NCBI RefSeq assembly: GCF_963259705.1
Contig: NC_081851.1
Location: 15,722,145-15,786,144, forward strand
Reading direction: 5' to 3'
Length of the DNA: 64,000 bases
Origin: Myotis daubentonii
Taxonomy: Eukaryota > Chordata > Mammalia > Chiroptera > Vespertilionidae
Under the pieces are notes generated by a model. That model saw only the letters and a program-made list of their open reading frames with translations, did not search any database and was not told the origin of the DNA. Within the stretch, counting starts at the first letter, position 1, and each line of letters starts with the position of its first letter. Shown here piece after piece: positions 10,295 to 21,577 of the stretch. Position numbers and translations under genes: made by a program.

Positions 10295-13200
10295 TTATCC
10301 ATGAATGAGTGAGGTCACGTGGTATTTTTCCTTCATTGACTGGCTTATTTCACTTAGCATAATGCTCTCCAGTTCCATCCATGACGTTGCAAATGGTAAG
10401 AGTTCCTTCCTTTTTAGACCAGCATAGTATTCCATCATGTAGATGTAGCACAGTTTTCTAATCCACTCATCTGATGATGGGCACTTAGGCTGTTTCCAAA
10501 TCTTAGCTATGGTGAATTGTGCTGCTATGAACATAGGGGTGCATATATCCTTTCTGATTAGTGTTTCTGGTTTCTTGGGATATATTCCTAGAAGTGGGAT
10601 CACAGGGTCAAATGGGAGTCCATTTTCAGTTTTTTTAAGGAAACTCCATAGTGTCTTCCATAGTGGCTGCACCAGTCTGCATTCCCACCAGCAGTGTACA
10701 AGTGTTCCTTTTTCTCCACATCCTCTCCAGCACTTGTCGTTTGTTGATTTGTTGATGATAGCCAGTCTGACAGGTGTGAGATGGTACCTCATTGTTGTTT
10801 TGATTTGCATCTCTCGGATGATTAGTGACTTTGAGCATGTTTTCATATGTCTCTTGGCTTTCTGAATGTCCTCTTTTGAAAGGTGTCTATTTAGGTCCTT
10901 TGCCCATTTTTTGATTGGATTGTTTATCTTCCTTTTGTTAAGTTGTATGAGTTCCCTATAAATTTTGGAGATTAGGCCCTTATCAGATATGATATTGGCA
11001 AATATATTTTCCCACACGGTGGGTTTTCTCATTGTTTTGTTGATTGTTTCTTTTGTGGTGCAGAAGCTTTTTATTTTGATGTAGTCCCATTTGTTCATTT
11101 TCTCTTTAGTTTCAAGTGTCCTAGGAGCTGTATCAGTGAAGAAATTGCTTCGGCATATGTCTGAGATTTTGTTGCCTTTGGATTCTTCTAGAATTTTTAT
11201 GGTTTCCTGTCGTACATTTAAGTCCTTTATTCATTTTGAGTTTATTTTTGTGTGTGGTGTAAGTTGGTGGTCTAGTTTCATTTTCTTGCATATATCTGTC
11301 CAATTTTCCCAACACCATTTATTGAAGAGACTATCTTGGCTCCATTGTATGTTCTTGCCTCCTTTGTCAAATATTAATTGAGCATATTGGTTCGGGCCGA
11401 TTTCTGGGCTCTCTATTCTATTCCATTGATCTATATGCCTATTCTTTTGCCAGTACCAGGCAGTTTTGAGAACAGTGGCTTTGCAATACAACTTGATATC
11501 TGGTATTGAGATCCCACCTACTTTGTTCTTTCTCAGGATTGTTGCTGCTATTCGGGGTCTTTTTTTATTCCAGATGAATTTTTGGAGAGTTCGTTCTAGA
11601 TCTATAAAGTATGCCGTTGGTATTTTAATGGGAAGTGCGTTGAATTTATAGATTGCTTTGGGTAGTATGGACATTTTAATGATGTTGATTCTACCAATCC
11701 ATGAACACGGTATGTTCTTCCATTTGTTTATGTCTTCCTCTATATCTTTTTTCAAGGTCCTGTAGTTTTCTGAGTAGAGGTCTTTTACTTCTTTAGTTAA
11801 GTTTATTCCTAGGTAGCTTAATTTTTTTGGTGCGATGGTAAACGGGATTGTTTTTATAATCTCTCTTTCTGAAAGTTCACTATTGGTGTATAGAAATGCC
11901 TCAGATTTCTTGGGGTTAATTTTGTATCCTGCTACATTGCCAAATTCATGTATTAAGTCTAGTAGCTTTTTGATGGAGTCTCTAGGGTTTTGTATGTATA
12001 ATATCATGTCGTCTGCAAATAAGGACAGTTTTACTTCCTCTTTTCCATTTGGATGCCTTTTATTTCTACTTCTTGCCTAATTGCAATGGCTAATACTTCC
12101 AGTACTATGTTGAACAGGAGCGGTGAGAGGGGGCATCCCTGCCTTGTTCCTGTTCTTAGGGGAAATGGTGTTAGTTTTTGTCCATTGAGTATGATGCTGG
12201 CTGTGGGCCTGTCATATATGGCTTTTATTATGTTGAGGTATAATCCTTCTACTCCCACCTTGCTGAGAGTTTTTATCAAAAATGGGTGTTGAATTTCGTC
12301 AAATGCTTTTTCTGCATCAATTGATATGACCATGTGGTTTTTTTCTTTCAATTTGTTTATGTGATGTATCATGTTTATTGATTTGCGAATATTGTACCAT
12401 CCTTGCATCCCTGGAATAAATCCTACTTGTTCATGGTGTATGATTTTTCTGATGTACTGCTGGATCCGATTTGCTTAGATTTTGTTGAGGATTTTGGCAT
12501 CTATGTTCATGAGGGATATTGGCCTGTAATTCTCTTTCATTGTGTTGTCTTTACCAGGTTTTGGTATTAGGGTGATGCTGGCTTCATAGAATGAGCTTGG
12601 AAGTGTTCCTTCCTCTTGAATTTTTTGTAGTAGTCTGAGGAGGATAGGTTTAGGTCTTCCTTGAATGTTTGGTAATACTCCCCTGTGAAGCTGTCTGGTC
12701 CTGGGCTTTTGTTTGATGGAAGCTTTTTGATGACTGCTTCAATTTCTTCCATAGTTATTGGCCTGTTGAGGTTTTTAGATTCTTCCTGATTGAGTTTTGG
12801 AATGTTGTATTTTTCTAGGAATTTGTCCATTTCCTCCAGGTTGTCTAGTTTGTTGGAGTAGAGCTGTCCATAGTATTTTTTAACAATCATTTGTATTTCT
12901 GAGGGTCTGCTGTTATTTCGCCTCTATCGTTTCTGATTTTGTTTATTTGGGTCCTCTCTCTTTGCTTCTTGGTGAGTCTGTCTAGAGGTTTGTCAATTTT
13001 GTTTATCCTTTCAAAGAACCAGCTCTTGGTTTCATTGATTTTCTGTATTGTTTTTTTGGTCTCTATGTCATTTATTTCTGCTGTAATCTTTATTATCTCC
13101 TTCCTTCTGCTCACTCTGGGGTTTTCTTGTTGCTATCTTTCTAATTCTTTGAGTTGTAGAGTTAGATGATTTACTACCATTTTTTTCTTGTTTTTTGAGA

Positions 13201-14112
13201 TAGGCCTGTAGCGCTATAAAGTTCCCTCTCAGGACTGCTTTCATTGTGTCCCATAGGTTTTGGATTGTTGTGTTTTCATTGTCATTAGTTTCCAGGATGT
13301 TTTGAATTTCATCTTTGATTTCATTGGTAACCCAATCAATATTGAATAGCATGCTATTCAGCTTCCAGGTGTTTGAGTATTTTGGTTTGTTTTTATTGTA
13401 GTTTATTTTTAATATTATGCCATCATGGTCTGCAAAGACGCTTTTTATGATTTCAATCTTCTTGAATTTGGGGATACTTTGCTTGTGACCCAATATATGG
13501 TCTATTTTTGAATATGTATTATGAGCACTTGAGTAGAATGTATATTCTGTGGCATTAGGATGAAGTGTTCTGAAGATGTCTATTAAGTCCATCTGATCTA
13601 GTGAGTCATTTAGGATTGCTGTATCTTTGCTGATTGATTGTCTATAGGACTTATCCAGTGCTGTCAGTGGTGTATTAAAGTCCCCTACTATGATTGTATT
13701 GTTGTTGATCTCTCCTTTGATATCTTTCAGGAGTTTTTTTTATGAATTTGGGTGCTCCTGCATTGGGTGCATATATGTTTAGCAGGGTAATATCTTCTTG
13801 TTGTATTGATCCCTTTAGTATTATGAAGTGGCCTTCCTTATCTCTTGTTATGGCCTTCACTTTGAGGTCTATTTTGTCCGATATAAGTATTGCTACCCCA
13901 GCTTTCTTTTCCTTTCCATTTGCCTGAAAGATATTTTTCCATGCTTTCACATTCAGTCTGTGTGAGTCCCTTCTAATGAGGTGGGTCTCTTGTAGACAGC
14001 AGATGTATGGGTCATGTTTTTTTATCCATTCAGCCACTCGATGTCTTTTGGTTGGAGCATTTAGTCTGTTTACGTTTAAAGTTATTATTGAAAGGTACTT
14101 GTTTGTAGCCAT
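10295..14112 (-). pseudogene. L1 ORF2 (endonuclease and reverse transcriptase), broken
   Basis: ORF2 protein nicks the target and copies L1 RNA. The span of 3.8 kb equals a full ORF2 of about 1,270 codons. The APE-like endonuclease starts with ITLNVNRLNAP and CLQETHL (14,112-13,675), then GVAILISDKID. The reverse transcriptase has [10 protein letters not shown] and [14 protein letters not shown] near 12,300-12,100 and the catalytic box, normally FADD, where the frame is broken at about 12,010-12,030 before MILYIQN. The C-terminal part holds the [17 protein letters not shown] cysteine-rich block near 10,720. At least six frame breaks separate the readable pieces, one in a T-run at 13,733-13,741. 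Confidence 0.9.
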
Positions 14113-14161
14113 TTCTTTTTTTGTGTGGCTGTTTTCTTTCTGAGCTTTTTATTTCTTCTTT

Positions 14162-15069
14162 TTACACCAGTCCCTTTAGCATTTCTTGCATTGCTGGCTT
14201 GATGGTGATAAACTCCCTTAGTCTTTTTTTGTCTGTGAAGCTTCTTATTTCCCCTTCAATTTTGAATGATAGCCTTGCTGGATAGAGTATTCTTGGATTC
14301 AGTCCTTTGCTTTGCATCACTTTGTAAATTTCCATCCATTCTTTTCTGGCCTGATGTGTTTCTGTTGAGAAGTCATTTGATAATCTAATGGGAGATCCCT
14401 TGTATGTAACTTTCCGTCTCTCTCTTGCAGCTTGTAAGATTTTCTCTTTTTCCTGAACATTTGCCATGGTAATTATGATGTGTCTTGGTGTGGGTCTTTT
14501 CGGGTTCCCCTTGTTTGGGACTCTCTGGGCTTGTGTGACTATTTTCTTCCCCACCTCAGGGAAGTTTTCTGATATTATTTCTTCGAGTAGGTTTTCTAAT
14601 CTTTGTTCCTCTTTCTGTTGTTCTGGCACCCCTATTATTCATATGTTGTTTCGTTTCATGTTGTCCCAAAGCTCCCTTAGGCTCTCCTCCTGTCTTTTAA
14701 TTTTTTCTCCAATTACAGTACAGTTTGGCTGTGTTTTGCTTCCTTGTCTTCTAATTCACTAATTCGGTCCTCCGCTTCTCCTAGTCTACTGTTGATACTT
14801 TCAATGGTGTTTTTTATTGCAGCTATAGCACTCTTCATTTCTTCTTGGGTCTTACTTAAGTTGTTGATTTTTTCATCTGTTTCTTCTAGCTTCTTGCATA
14901 TGTTATTGATTTTTTCCTCCGTCCAGTTTATGAACTCTAGGACCCTTATTCTGAATTCTTTTTCGGTCATGTTGCATGCCTCTGTATCACTTAGCTGCTT
15001 TTCTGGCGATACCTCTTTTTCTTTCCTTTGGGGGTTTCTTTGTCTACTCATGTTTGATCTCACTGACAT
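14162..15069 (-). pseudogene. L1 ORF1 (RNA-binding chaperone), broken
   Basis: ORF1 protein trimerises by a coiled coil and binds L1 RNA. Codons from 15,069 read RSNMSRQRNPQRKEKEVSPE and then a coiled coil (LEETDEKINNLSKTQEEMKS). The frame is lost near 14,715. The RRM and C-terminal domain continue from 14,629 to 14,162, with ARERRKVTYKGSPIRLSND and SADF-like FSTETHQARKEW. Confidence 0.85.
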
Positions 15070-15960
15070 ATCTAGACGTTGAGTCGTTCAGTGGCTGCTC
15101 CCTTGGTCGCAGTTACTCCTTGGGCTGTGGTTGCTCTTCGGGCAGTTGCGGTAGCAGCTGCTTCTCAGTTGGCTGCAGCTCCTCTGGTGGGTGCTGTTCA
15201 CAGCTGTGGTAGCTCTTCTGCCTGGTAGGGGGAGGTTTCACGTACAGCTGCTGTTCTTCAGACAGAGGGTGTGGTGCTCAGGAGGCTGCTGTTGTTTGGA
15301 TCTGCTGCATTGATTTAAAGGCACAAAATACAACACAACAAGGCACCGTGTACCAGGCACCACTCTGTGTTGTTGCTGGGATTGAAAATCCCTCTATAGG
15401 CCAGACCCTGTAAACTCCCAGGGAGTGATCAGATTATTTTAATCCTTGATCTTGTTCAAGGTGGAATCTGGGTGTGGTTGTGCTCCTTGCCTGGGGGCTA
15501 GGTAGGTGAGTCCCACCCTCTGGAAAGAATGGCTGCCCCGATCCTGGGCCCAGGGGTGTCTCAGCACTCAATCCGCTGCCACCTCTCCCGCCCCCCCTCC
15601 TCAGACTCTCCCCAGATTCCACTCGTCCGCACCTTCTCCCTCTCTTCAGCACAGGTGAGTGTCTGTATCCTAAATATCTTATGAACAGGATTCAGTGAAA
15701 ATAAACAAGTAAAAGCCAGCCGCAGAAACGGGGAAGGCTGACTTTCTACAAGATCTTCTATTATCGGAACTGCATGCTCTGGTCAGCTCTTCAAGCTGTT
15801 CCCCTGTAGGCTCAGTCCTCTGTGCTCACAGAACCCAGCTCTCAAATCCCCCGGCAGTGCCAGGAATCCTGCGGATCTCTTTTCCCCAGTCAGGGGCTGT
15901 GCCTGTCCCAAGGGAGGTTGCTATCTGTCACGTGGTCTCCCTCTAACCCTCTGGGCTCAG

Positions 15961-16750
15961 AGGTCTGGCACCCTGTGTAATACTTTAAGCAATAAAATCA
16001 AAGAATAAGGAGTGTGTTATAAAAGTTTTATGCTTTGGTTTAAAAAATGAGAAAAAAATGTGTGGATCCAATACTTTACCAATTTTATCCATTTTTAGAT
16101 AAACTACAGATATTCAAACCAATAAAAATAAAATTTACTTATTAGAAAAGAAAGAAAGAAAGGGTATATGATCAAGACAGGGATAAAGGGAAAGGATTAT
16201 AAATCATCATGGTCGGAAAAAAGGGAGAGGCAAGTTAGGGAGGAGAGGGTGGGTGCATTAAATGCAGCATTTCATGACGTTAGACCAAGCAGAGCTGGCC
16301 ACTGGAGGCTTGTCTTTGACCTCGACATGCTTCTTTCTGCTCCAAAAGGCACTCTTTTGTTGTTCCATCGCTAAATTGTCATCCCGGATAACCAAGGGAG
16401 GAAGGATAAAAACACAGAAAACAGCCAGTAAATGAACTGAATAATGGACAAATGACGCTACATTCACCAAATGTACTTGGGAAGTCAGAATCCAGTCCAG
16501 CCTGGGAGAGACGGCACCATTCCCCCCAGCACAACCAGCATCAGGGCCCGGTGAACCCTTTCTGCTCGGACTCCAGTCAAGTGTTGGAGTGGCAGCTGGA
16601 GCCAGGGCTCCACGTAGCACGAGAGGAGCATTCTGTACTGCTCAAGGAGTCGATGTCTTAGACTGCTTCGCCATTTCCATGGGTTACATTATTAAGCAAG
16701 GGTGTTTATTGATGTAGGGGGCAGCTTTCCTTACTCATCTGCTTTTTTGT
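15961..16750. other. No assigned gene; one minus frame with a hydrophobic segment
   Basis: Minus frame 16,620-16,258 carries SVHLLAVFCVFILPPLVIRD, a plausible membrane helix, followed by a basic stretch FWSRKKHVEVKDKP. I do not recognise the protein, there is no clear start context, and 120 codons can stay open by chance. The rest of the interval is AT-rich. Confidence 0.35.
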
Positions 16751-16928
16751 CCAATGTGTTTTTATTGATTTACAGAGAGGGAGAAGGAGAGGGAGATAGA
16801 AACATCAATGACGAGAAAGATGGATCGGCTGTCTTCTGCATGCCCATACTAGTGTGCCCTGACCGAGAATCAGAAGGTGATCTCCTGGTTCATGGGACGA
16901 TGCTCACCCAACTGAGCCACACCAGCTG
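16751..16928 (-). mobile_element. VES SINE, antisense
   Basis: TTTTTATTGATTTACAGAGA tail-side block, then GAGATAGAAACATCAATGA, ending with the reversed head CTGAGCCACACCAGCTG. Confidence 0.85.
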
Positions 16929-17070
16929 CGCTTACTCATCCATTTTAATGACAGGCTCCCTGACATCCTGTCTCACACACAACTAAATCCTGCTCCTCTC
17001 CAAACACTTAGGGGCATGTTTCTGGCCTGCTGCATGCAGTGAAACAGTCCACCTGGATTCCTCAGTCATA

Positions 17071-17336
17071 CTTCTTTTTAAAAAGTCCTCACGGGAGGAT
17101 TTTTTCCCATTGGTCTTTAGAGAGAGAGTGGATGGGAGGACGTAGGTGAAGGGAGGGAGAGAGCAAGAGAGGGAAACATCGATGGGAGAGAGATACATCC
17201 ACTGGTTGCCTCTCTCACAAACCCCAACCGCGGCCAGGATCAACCCTGCAACCGAGGTATGTGCGCTTGACTGGAAATCTAACTTGCGCCCCTTCGGTCC
17301 TTCGATGCTCTAACCACTGAGACAAATGGGCAGGCT
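17071..17336 (-). mobile_element. VES SINE, antisense, long variant
   Basis: TTTAAAAAGTCCTCACGGGA, a purine-rich block, GAGAGATACATCCACTGGTT, then CCTTCGGTCC and the reversed head ACCACTGAGAC. This is the longer VES variant with the AATCCTCACC-type tail. Confidence 0.85.
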
Positions 17337-20104
17337 CACTAAGAATTCTGGTACCTCTCACAGCCTCTTATTTCAGGATGACTGTGCACATAATGAAAAT
17401 ACCTACCTCTTTCTGATACCAAAACATCCTCAAACTCAAGCATTATTCCAGTGTAGATCGCGCCGCATCCTCTCCTCTTGGTTTAGCCCTCACAGCCTTT
17501 AAGTTCTAGTCTTATGAGAGCAGACAATTGGTCTAGTGACTTCCTCAACACATCAATCCATGAACAGAAGGGACTTCTCCAGTTCTGATGGAGGATTCAA
17601 GTGCACAGCTGTACCACTGCTATTACTTCCCCCACAGCGCCACCTGCTGAAACAGCTCACACCACAGAGAAGGGACCCACTCTTCAGTGCTGGGGCCCCA
17701 AGTTGGTTGAGCATCTTCAGGGACCAAAGCAGCTTGAAGGGCAGGCAGTGCTCACAGTGGTTCAGAGTTCGGGCCCCGGAACCTGTCAGACGCGGGTTCG
17801 GGTACCAGCTCCAACACTGATTCTCTGGGCCAGTGCTGACCCTGGTCAAGCATTCCTGAGCTCACCTCCCAGCTCTGAACGGGGGACAGGAATGGAGCCG
17901 ACCTCCCACGGCAGCTAGAACTCAAGGAGACGGACGAAGTGGGTCAACTACCTAAAGGCTGCTGAGCCCAGAAAGCCCCCTCCCACGGCTGCCGTTACTA
18001 ACTGCAGCCCCTGACCTGCTCACTCACGGATCCAAACCACAGCGGGGATCTGTCAAGCAGTTTTTTCTCAGAAGGTTTTGCTAACTCAATTGGGCTGATT
18101 ATAGCTCATTCATCAACTTAACCAATCACACCAGTGGACGTGATACATGTCCAAAAGTGTGAGGAGGCAGTATGAAAACCCGAGGCCACAGAACCCTCTG
18201 GAGAAAACAAATGCTAACAAGGCAGTAAGCTTCATGATCATTTACCTGAACGTGAGAGTTTCCCCGACTTCACCTCCTGTGAGACCGGGAACGCAAGCAG
18301 CATCCCCCAGACAGTGTGTCCTCGTGCGCACACTTCATTTCTGCATCTCGAGTGACACAGCAGGACTTGCAGTGGTGATTGCCACCCGGAACGGCTGGTG
18401 CACCCGTCACACTCACAGGGCGCCTTGTCACAGCCCCGGGTCCTCTCAGGTCCTGTCACCCCAGCCCCTGGGAGCCCATGAGTCTCGGGCCTGGCCCGGT
18501 CTTCAGAAAGTCCTAGTGTCCTTCATCAAATTGTTAACTTCCTCAGGGGGCATGTTTGGTAGGTTTATAGGCAAATAATCAATAAAATGATATTTCAAAG
18601 TGAATGTGAAAACTAAACCACCTTTCAGTCAATGGCTTTGTTTAATTGGTTCTAAGAGGAACCCCCCCCCCCTCCCGCAACTTTCCATCTCTGAAATCAG
18701 GGTGAAGCTTGGAGCATCACTCCCAGTCACTGTCAGCTGGTGGCGATTCTGAAAAAACCCTCACTGCCACCACCCGATCACTTTCTTTCTATGAGCACAA
18801 AATCGGGCAGCTGACAGCTGACAGCCTCTTAGATCCCAGGAAATACAGGCAGCACATGCAGCTGCAAATCCACTGTGGACCCAATGGCTCACTCCCATCA
18901 CAGCCCTCAATGAGCAGGTCCAGCGCCCCCTGGTGGGAGGACTCAGGGCCAGGTCAGGTGGGAGAAGAGAACCACACCTGCTTTTCAGAGCCACAGCAAG
19001 AGCAGAGCCCGAGCCTGGCTGAAGGCCTGGCAGATGTCCACGACGGGTTACATGGGAGGTCTCCCGACAGAAATGGCTAATCCGAGGCCTGGCAGAGACC
19101 AGGAGCCCCAAACACATCCTCTTCTGAGCGTGTCTCCGCGGTAACTATCTGGAGATCAGCTCTGGATATCCGAGGACCCACCACAGTGTACGTGATGGGG
19201 AGGCTCCTCATGCTGAAGGAACTAAATGGATCTGGATGAAACTGCCACCACAGTGACGTGGGCTTACATGTTCTACTTGGGTGTTCACACACCTGAGGGG
19301 GCTGACGGGGGCGTGCGGAGCCCCCTTCAGGCTCCAAGCACACATGTGTGCACCCAGCTCGCATCTCGTTGGTTCTGCCCTGACCTCGAGGAAGGCCTGA
19401 GATCCTCCCCTTCACTGCCCTCCTGCAGCCAGGCCAGCCCCTCCTACCTTTTGGTGGGGGCTCACTGCGGGCGTCTCCCTTCTCCTCCCAGTATGAGCAC
19501 GATGGGGTGGCCTCCAGGGGCCCAGGAGGGCTGTCTGCTGGTGACTTGGCTTGCTTTCGTGAGCCATCTCTCTGGCGTTGGAACAATTTGAGGAAGGCTC
19601 TGGCTCGACTCCAGCGCTTTTTCCTATTAGGAGTAGAGGGTTAGGACACTGCCAACCCCCACTGCCCCTCCTGCCGGGGAAGCGGCCCTTCACTTGGGGT
19701 TCAGCACCAGGTTCCTCACGAATCTGCATCGCCAGCACCAGGATCATCGCATGTGGCCTCAGGGCGTGGAGCACCATTTGCAGTTCATTCGCACAGACCC
19801 AGGGACGGGAGAAGCGTTCTCTGTGGCAGAAACCCGCACTAGCCTCTCGGGAAACAGAACCTCACATGCAGCCTCCACTCTGCGTCACCGGGAGGCACCG
19901 GGAGAGGTGCTGTGCTCATCTAGGTGTGCTGGCAATTGTGCATCCCAGGGCCATGTCAGGGAGAGTCAGGGCCTCCTCATTTCCCGCTGGAGCTCCCAAT
20001 AGGTGAGACAGCCGGGCAGACTTAGCCCCTTCCGGGCACTGAGGAGTCTGGGTGAGGGGGGAAGAGGGTGGTCCCAGTGGGCCATGTGGATGAAAAAGAG
20101 TGGA
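17337..20104. other. Intergenic or intronic DNA, no gene seen; MIR fragment at 17,753-17,870
   Basis: A MIR-like stretch in plus orientation (GGTTCAGAGTTCGGGCC, CTCCAACACTGATTCTCTG, GGTCAAGCATTCCTGAGC) lies at 17,753-17,870. Moderately GC-rich frames of 100-170 codons occur on both strands at 18.1-20.0 kb, but none resembles a known protein. Confidence 0.45.
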
Positions 20105-20370
20105 CACCGGCTGGTGTACCCCAGGGGTTAGAGCAGTGGCCCAAGCACTGAAGGGTCAAGGGTTTGATTCTGGGTCAAGGGCTTGTACCTGGGTTGCAGT
20201 TTTATCCCTGGACACACTGGGGGCGTGTGCTGGATGGCAACCAATCAATGTGTCTCTCATATTGATGTCTCTCTCATTGATGTCTCTCTCTCTTCACCCC
20301 AACCATTTGTTCCGCTCTACTCTCTCCAAAAATCAATGAAAAAAAAATCCTCAGGTGAGGATTAAGCAAA
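20105..20370 (+). mobile_element. VES SINE
   Basis: Head GGCTGGTGTACCCCAGGGG, GGGGGCGTGTGCTGGATGG, two copies of the ATTGATGTCTCTCTC block, and the tail AATCCTCAGGTGAGGATTAA. Confidence 0.85.
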
Positions 20371-20390
20371 ATTAAAATAGCCCTAGCCGG

Positions 20391-20586
20391 TTGGGCTCAG
20401 TGGGTAGAGCATCACTCTATGGACTGAAGGGTTCTGGGCACCATTCTGGTCAAGGGCACATACCCGGGTTACAGACTCAATTCCCGGTGGGGGGTGTGCA
20501 GGAAGCAGCCAATTAATGATTCTCTTTCATCACTGATGTTTCTCTCTCTCACCCTCAGCCTTTTTCTCTGAATTCAGTTAAAATAT

Positions 20587-20634
<48 letters not shown>

Positions 20635-20650
20635 AAATAAAAATGAATCA
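20391..20650 (+). mobile_element. VES SINE with (AT)n tail
   Basis: Head CCCTAGCCGGTTGGGCTCAG with near-canonical A and B boxes, GGGGTGTGCAGGAAGCAGCC, and an (AT)n tail at 20,587-20,631. It lies about 20 bp downstream of the previous SINE in the same orientation. Confidence 0.9.
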
Positions 20651-21486
20651 ATGAAAACAGTGAACTTAAAGGGTAATACAGTGCAGCTAACCGGAAATGG
20701 AGGCATTCTAATGTCACAAGAAGAACCGCAGCTGGTTCTAATCCTGGCTCTGCCACAGAGCGATACTGTGCTGACTCAACTCAAGTACTTTCCTCATCGA
20801 GGCCTCAATGTCCCCGCCAACACAAGGGACAGGAGGAGGGTGGGAAATTATGTGGTTTTGTGATGTCAACAGAGAGCCCTTGCAGGATTCATGGTGATTT
20901 GGCCTCAAGGCTGGGCTGGGGCAGGACAATCTGAAGGCCCAGCTCCTGGGGCTCAGGCCCGGACGCAGGGGAAGGCCTGGTTGATGGAATCCCGCAGCCT
21001 CAGGGACCGAGCCGCCCACCACCGGGGATGCTGCTCTGCAGAAGGGAACGTGTTGGAGAACCACCCTGGGGTCCAGAGACTCCAGAGGAATGGAGGGAAG
21101 ACCAAGAGGTTCCTGTGACTGAAGACCATGGGTGCTGGCCCAGGTGTCCTGCCCACGCTTCCTTCCCAAAACAGAAACATGGCTTTCTAGGTCCTGAAAC
21201 CTGGAGACACAGCCTGATAGTCCTGCTTCAGTGGCTCTAATCCAGACTCTCCGCCCCTTCAACAGGACATGGCAGCTGGCATTTGCCATCCCTCAGAGGA
21301 TAACCCCGAGGAAGGCTGGAAAGAAACTCTAAATTCTTTCAGAGCTGGGAGGGAGGTGCGCACAGGGGACCTGCCATAGAGGGGAAGGTGCGGGCCCCAC
21401 ACACTGGTCACTGCTCCACATGGCTTTCCCACTTGTGAAAGAGCACCTTCCTGTTCTGAGTTGAAGTTCCTGCTGCTGAAATCAAC
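20651..21486. other. No gene seen; MIR fragment at about 20,725-20,850
   Basis: CTGGTTCTAATCCTGGCTCT, GCCACAGAG and AAGTACTTTCCTCATCGAGG follow the MIR order in plus orientation. The remainder is downstream flank of the coiled-coil gene. I found no obvious minus-strand AATAAA close to the stop at 21,487, so the length of its 3'UTR is unknown. Confidence 0.5.
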
Positions 21487-21577
21487 TCACTTCCTAGGAG
21501 CAGGACACTGAGCCTCCTGAGGATCCCCAATTCTGTCCTCTTCCGCCTCTCCTGTAGGCATAGTCTGCCGGGTGTTG
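21487..21577 (-). CDS. Terminal coding exon of an unidentified coiled-coil gene
   Basis: The splice acceptor is strong: a pyrimidine-rich TTCTTCTTTGTCCTCTGTTTCCAG precedes 21,577 (split here as TTCTTCTTTGTCC and TCTGTTTCCAG). The first base completes a GTC codon begun by the upstream exon (GT at its end), after which 29 codons (NTRQTMPTGEAEEDRIGDPQ and a short tail) reach TGA at 21,487. The tail is acidic and probably disordered. The alternative is that the upstream exon ends in its own in-frame TAA at about 23,555 without splicing on. The matching phase and good acceptor favour splicing. Confidence 0.55.

Larger units (their letters stand above)
10031..15960 (-). mobile_element. L1 LINE, near full length, antisense, inactive
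   Basis: Minus-strand order: ~0.9 kb leader (15,960-15,080), ORF1 (about 15,069-14,162), ORF2 (14,112-10,295), 3'UTR ending TAATACTTTTAGCAA at 10,031, and the tail at 8,244-8,187. Many frameshifts and stops make it incapable of retrotransposition. The 5' edge is uncertain: at 15,969-16,000 a short plus-strand L1 3'-end-like piece (TGTGTAATACTTTAAGCAAT) abuts it. Confidence 0.9.

Noticed and set aside
11231..12007. Intact reverse-transcriptase gene
   Set aside because: It is one readable segment of a broken L1 ORF2, lacking the endonuclease and the catalytic box in the same frame.
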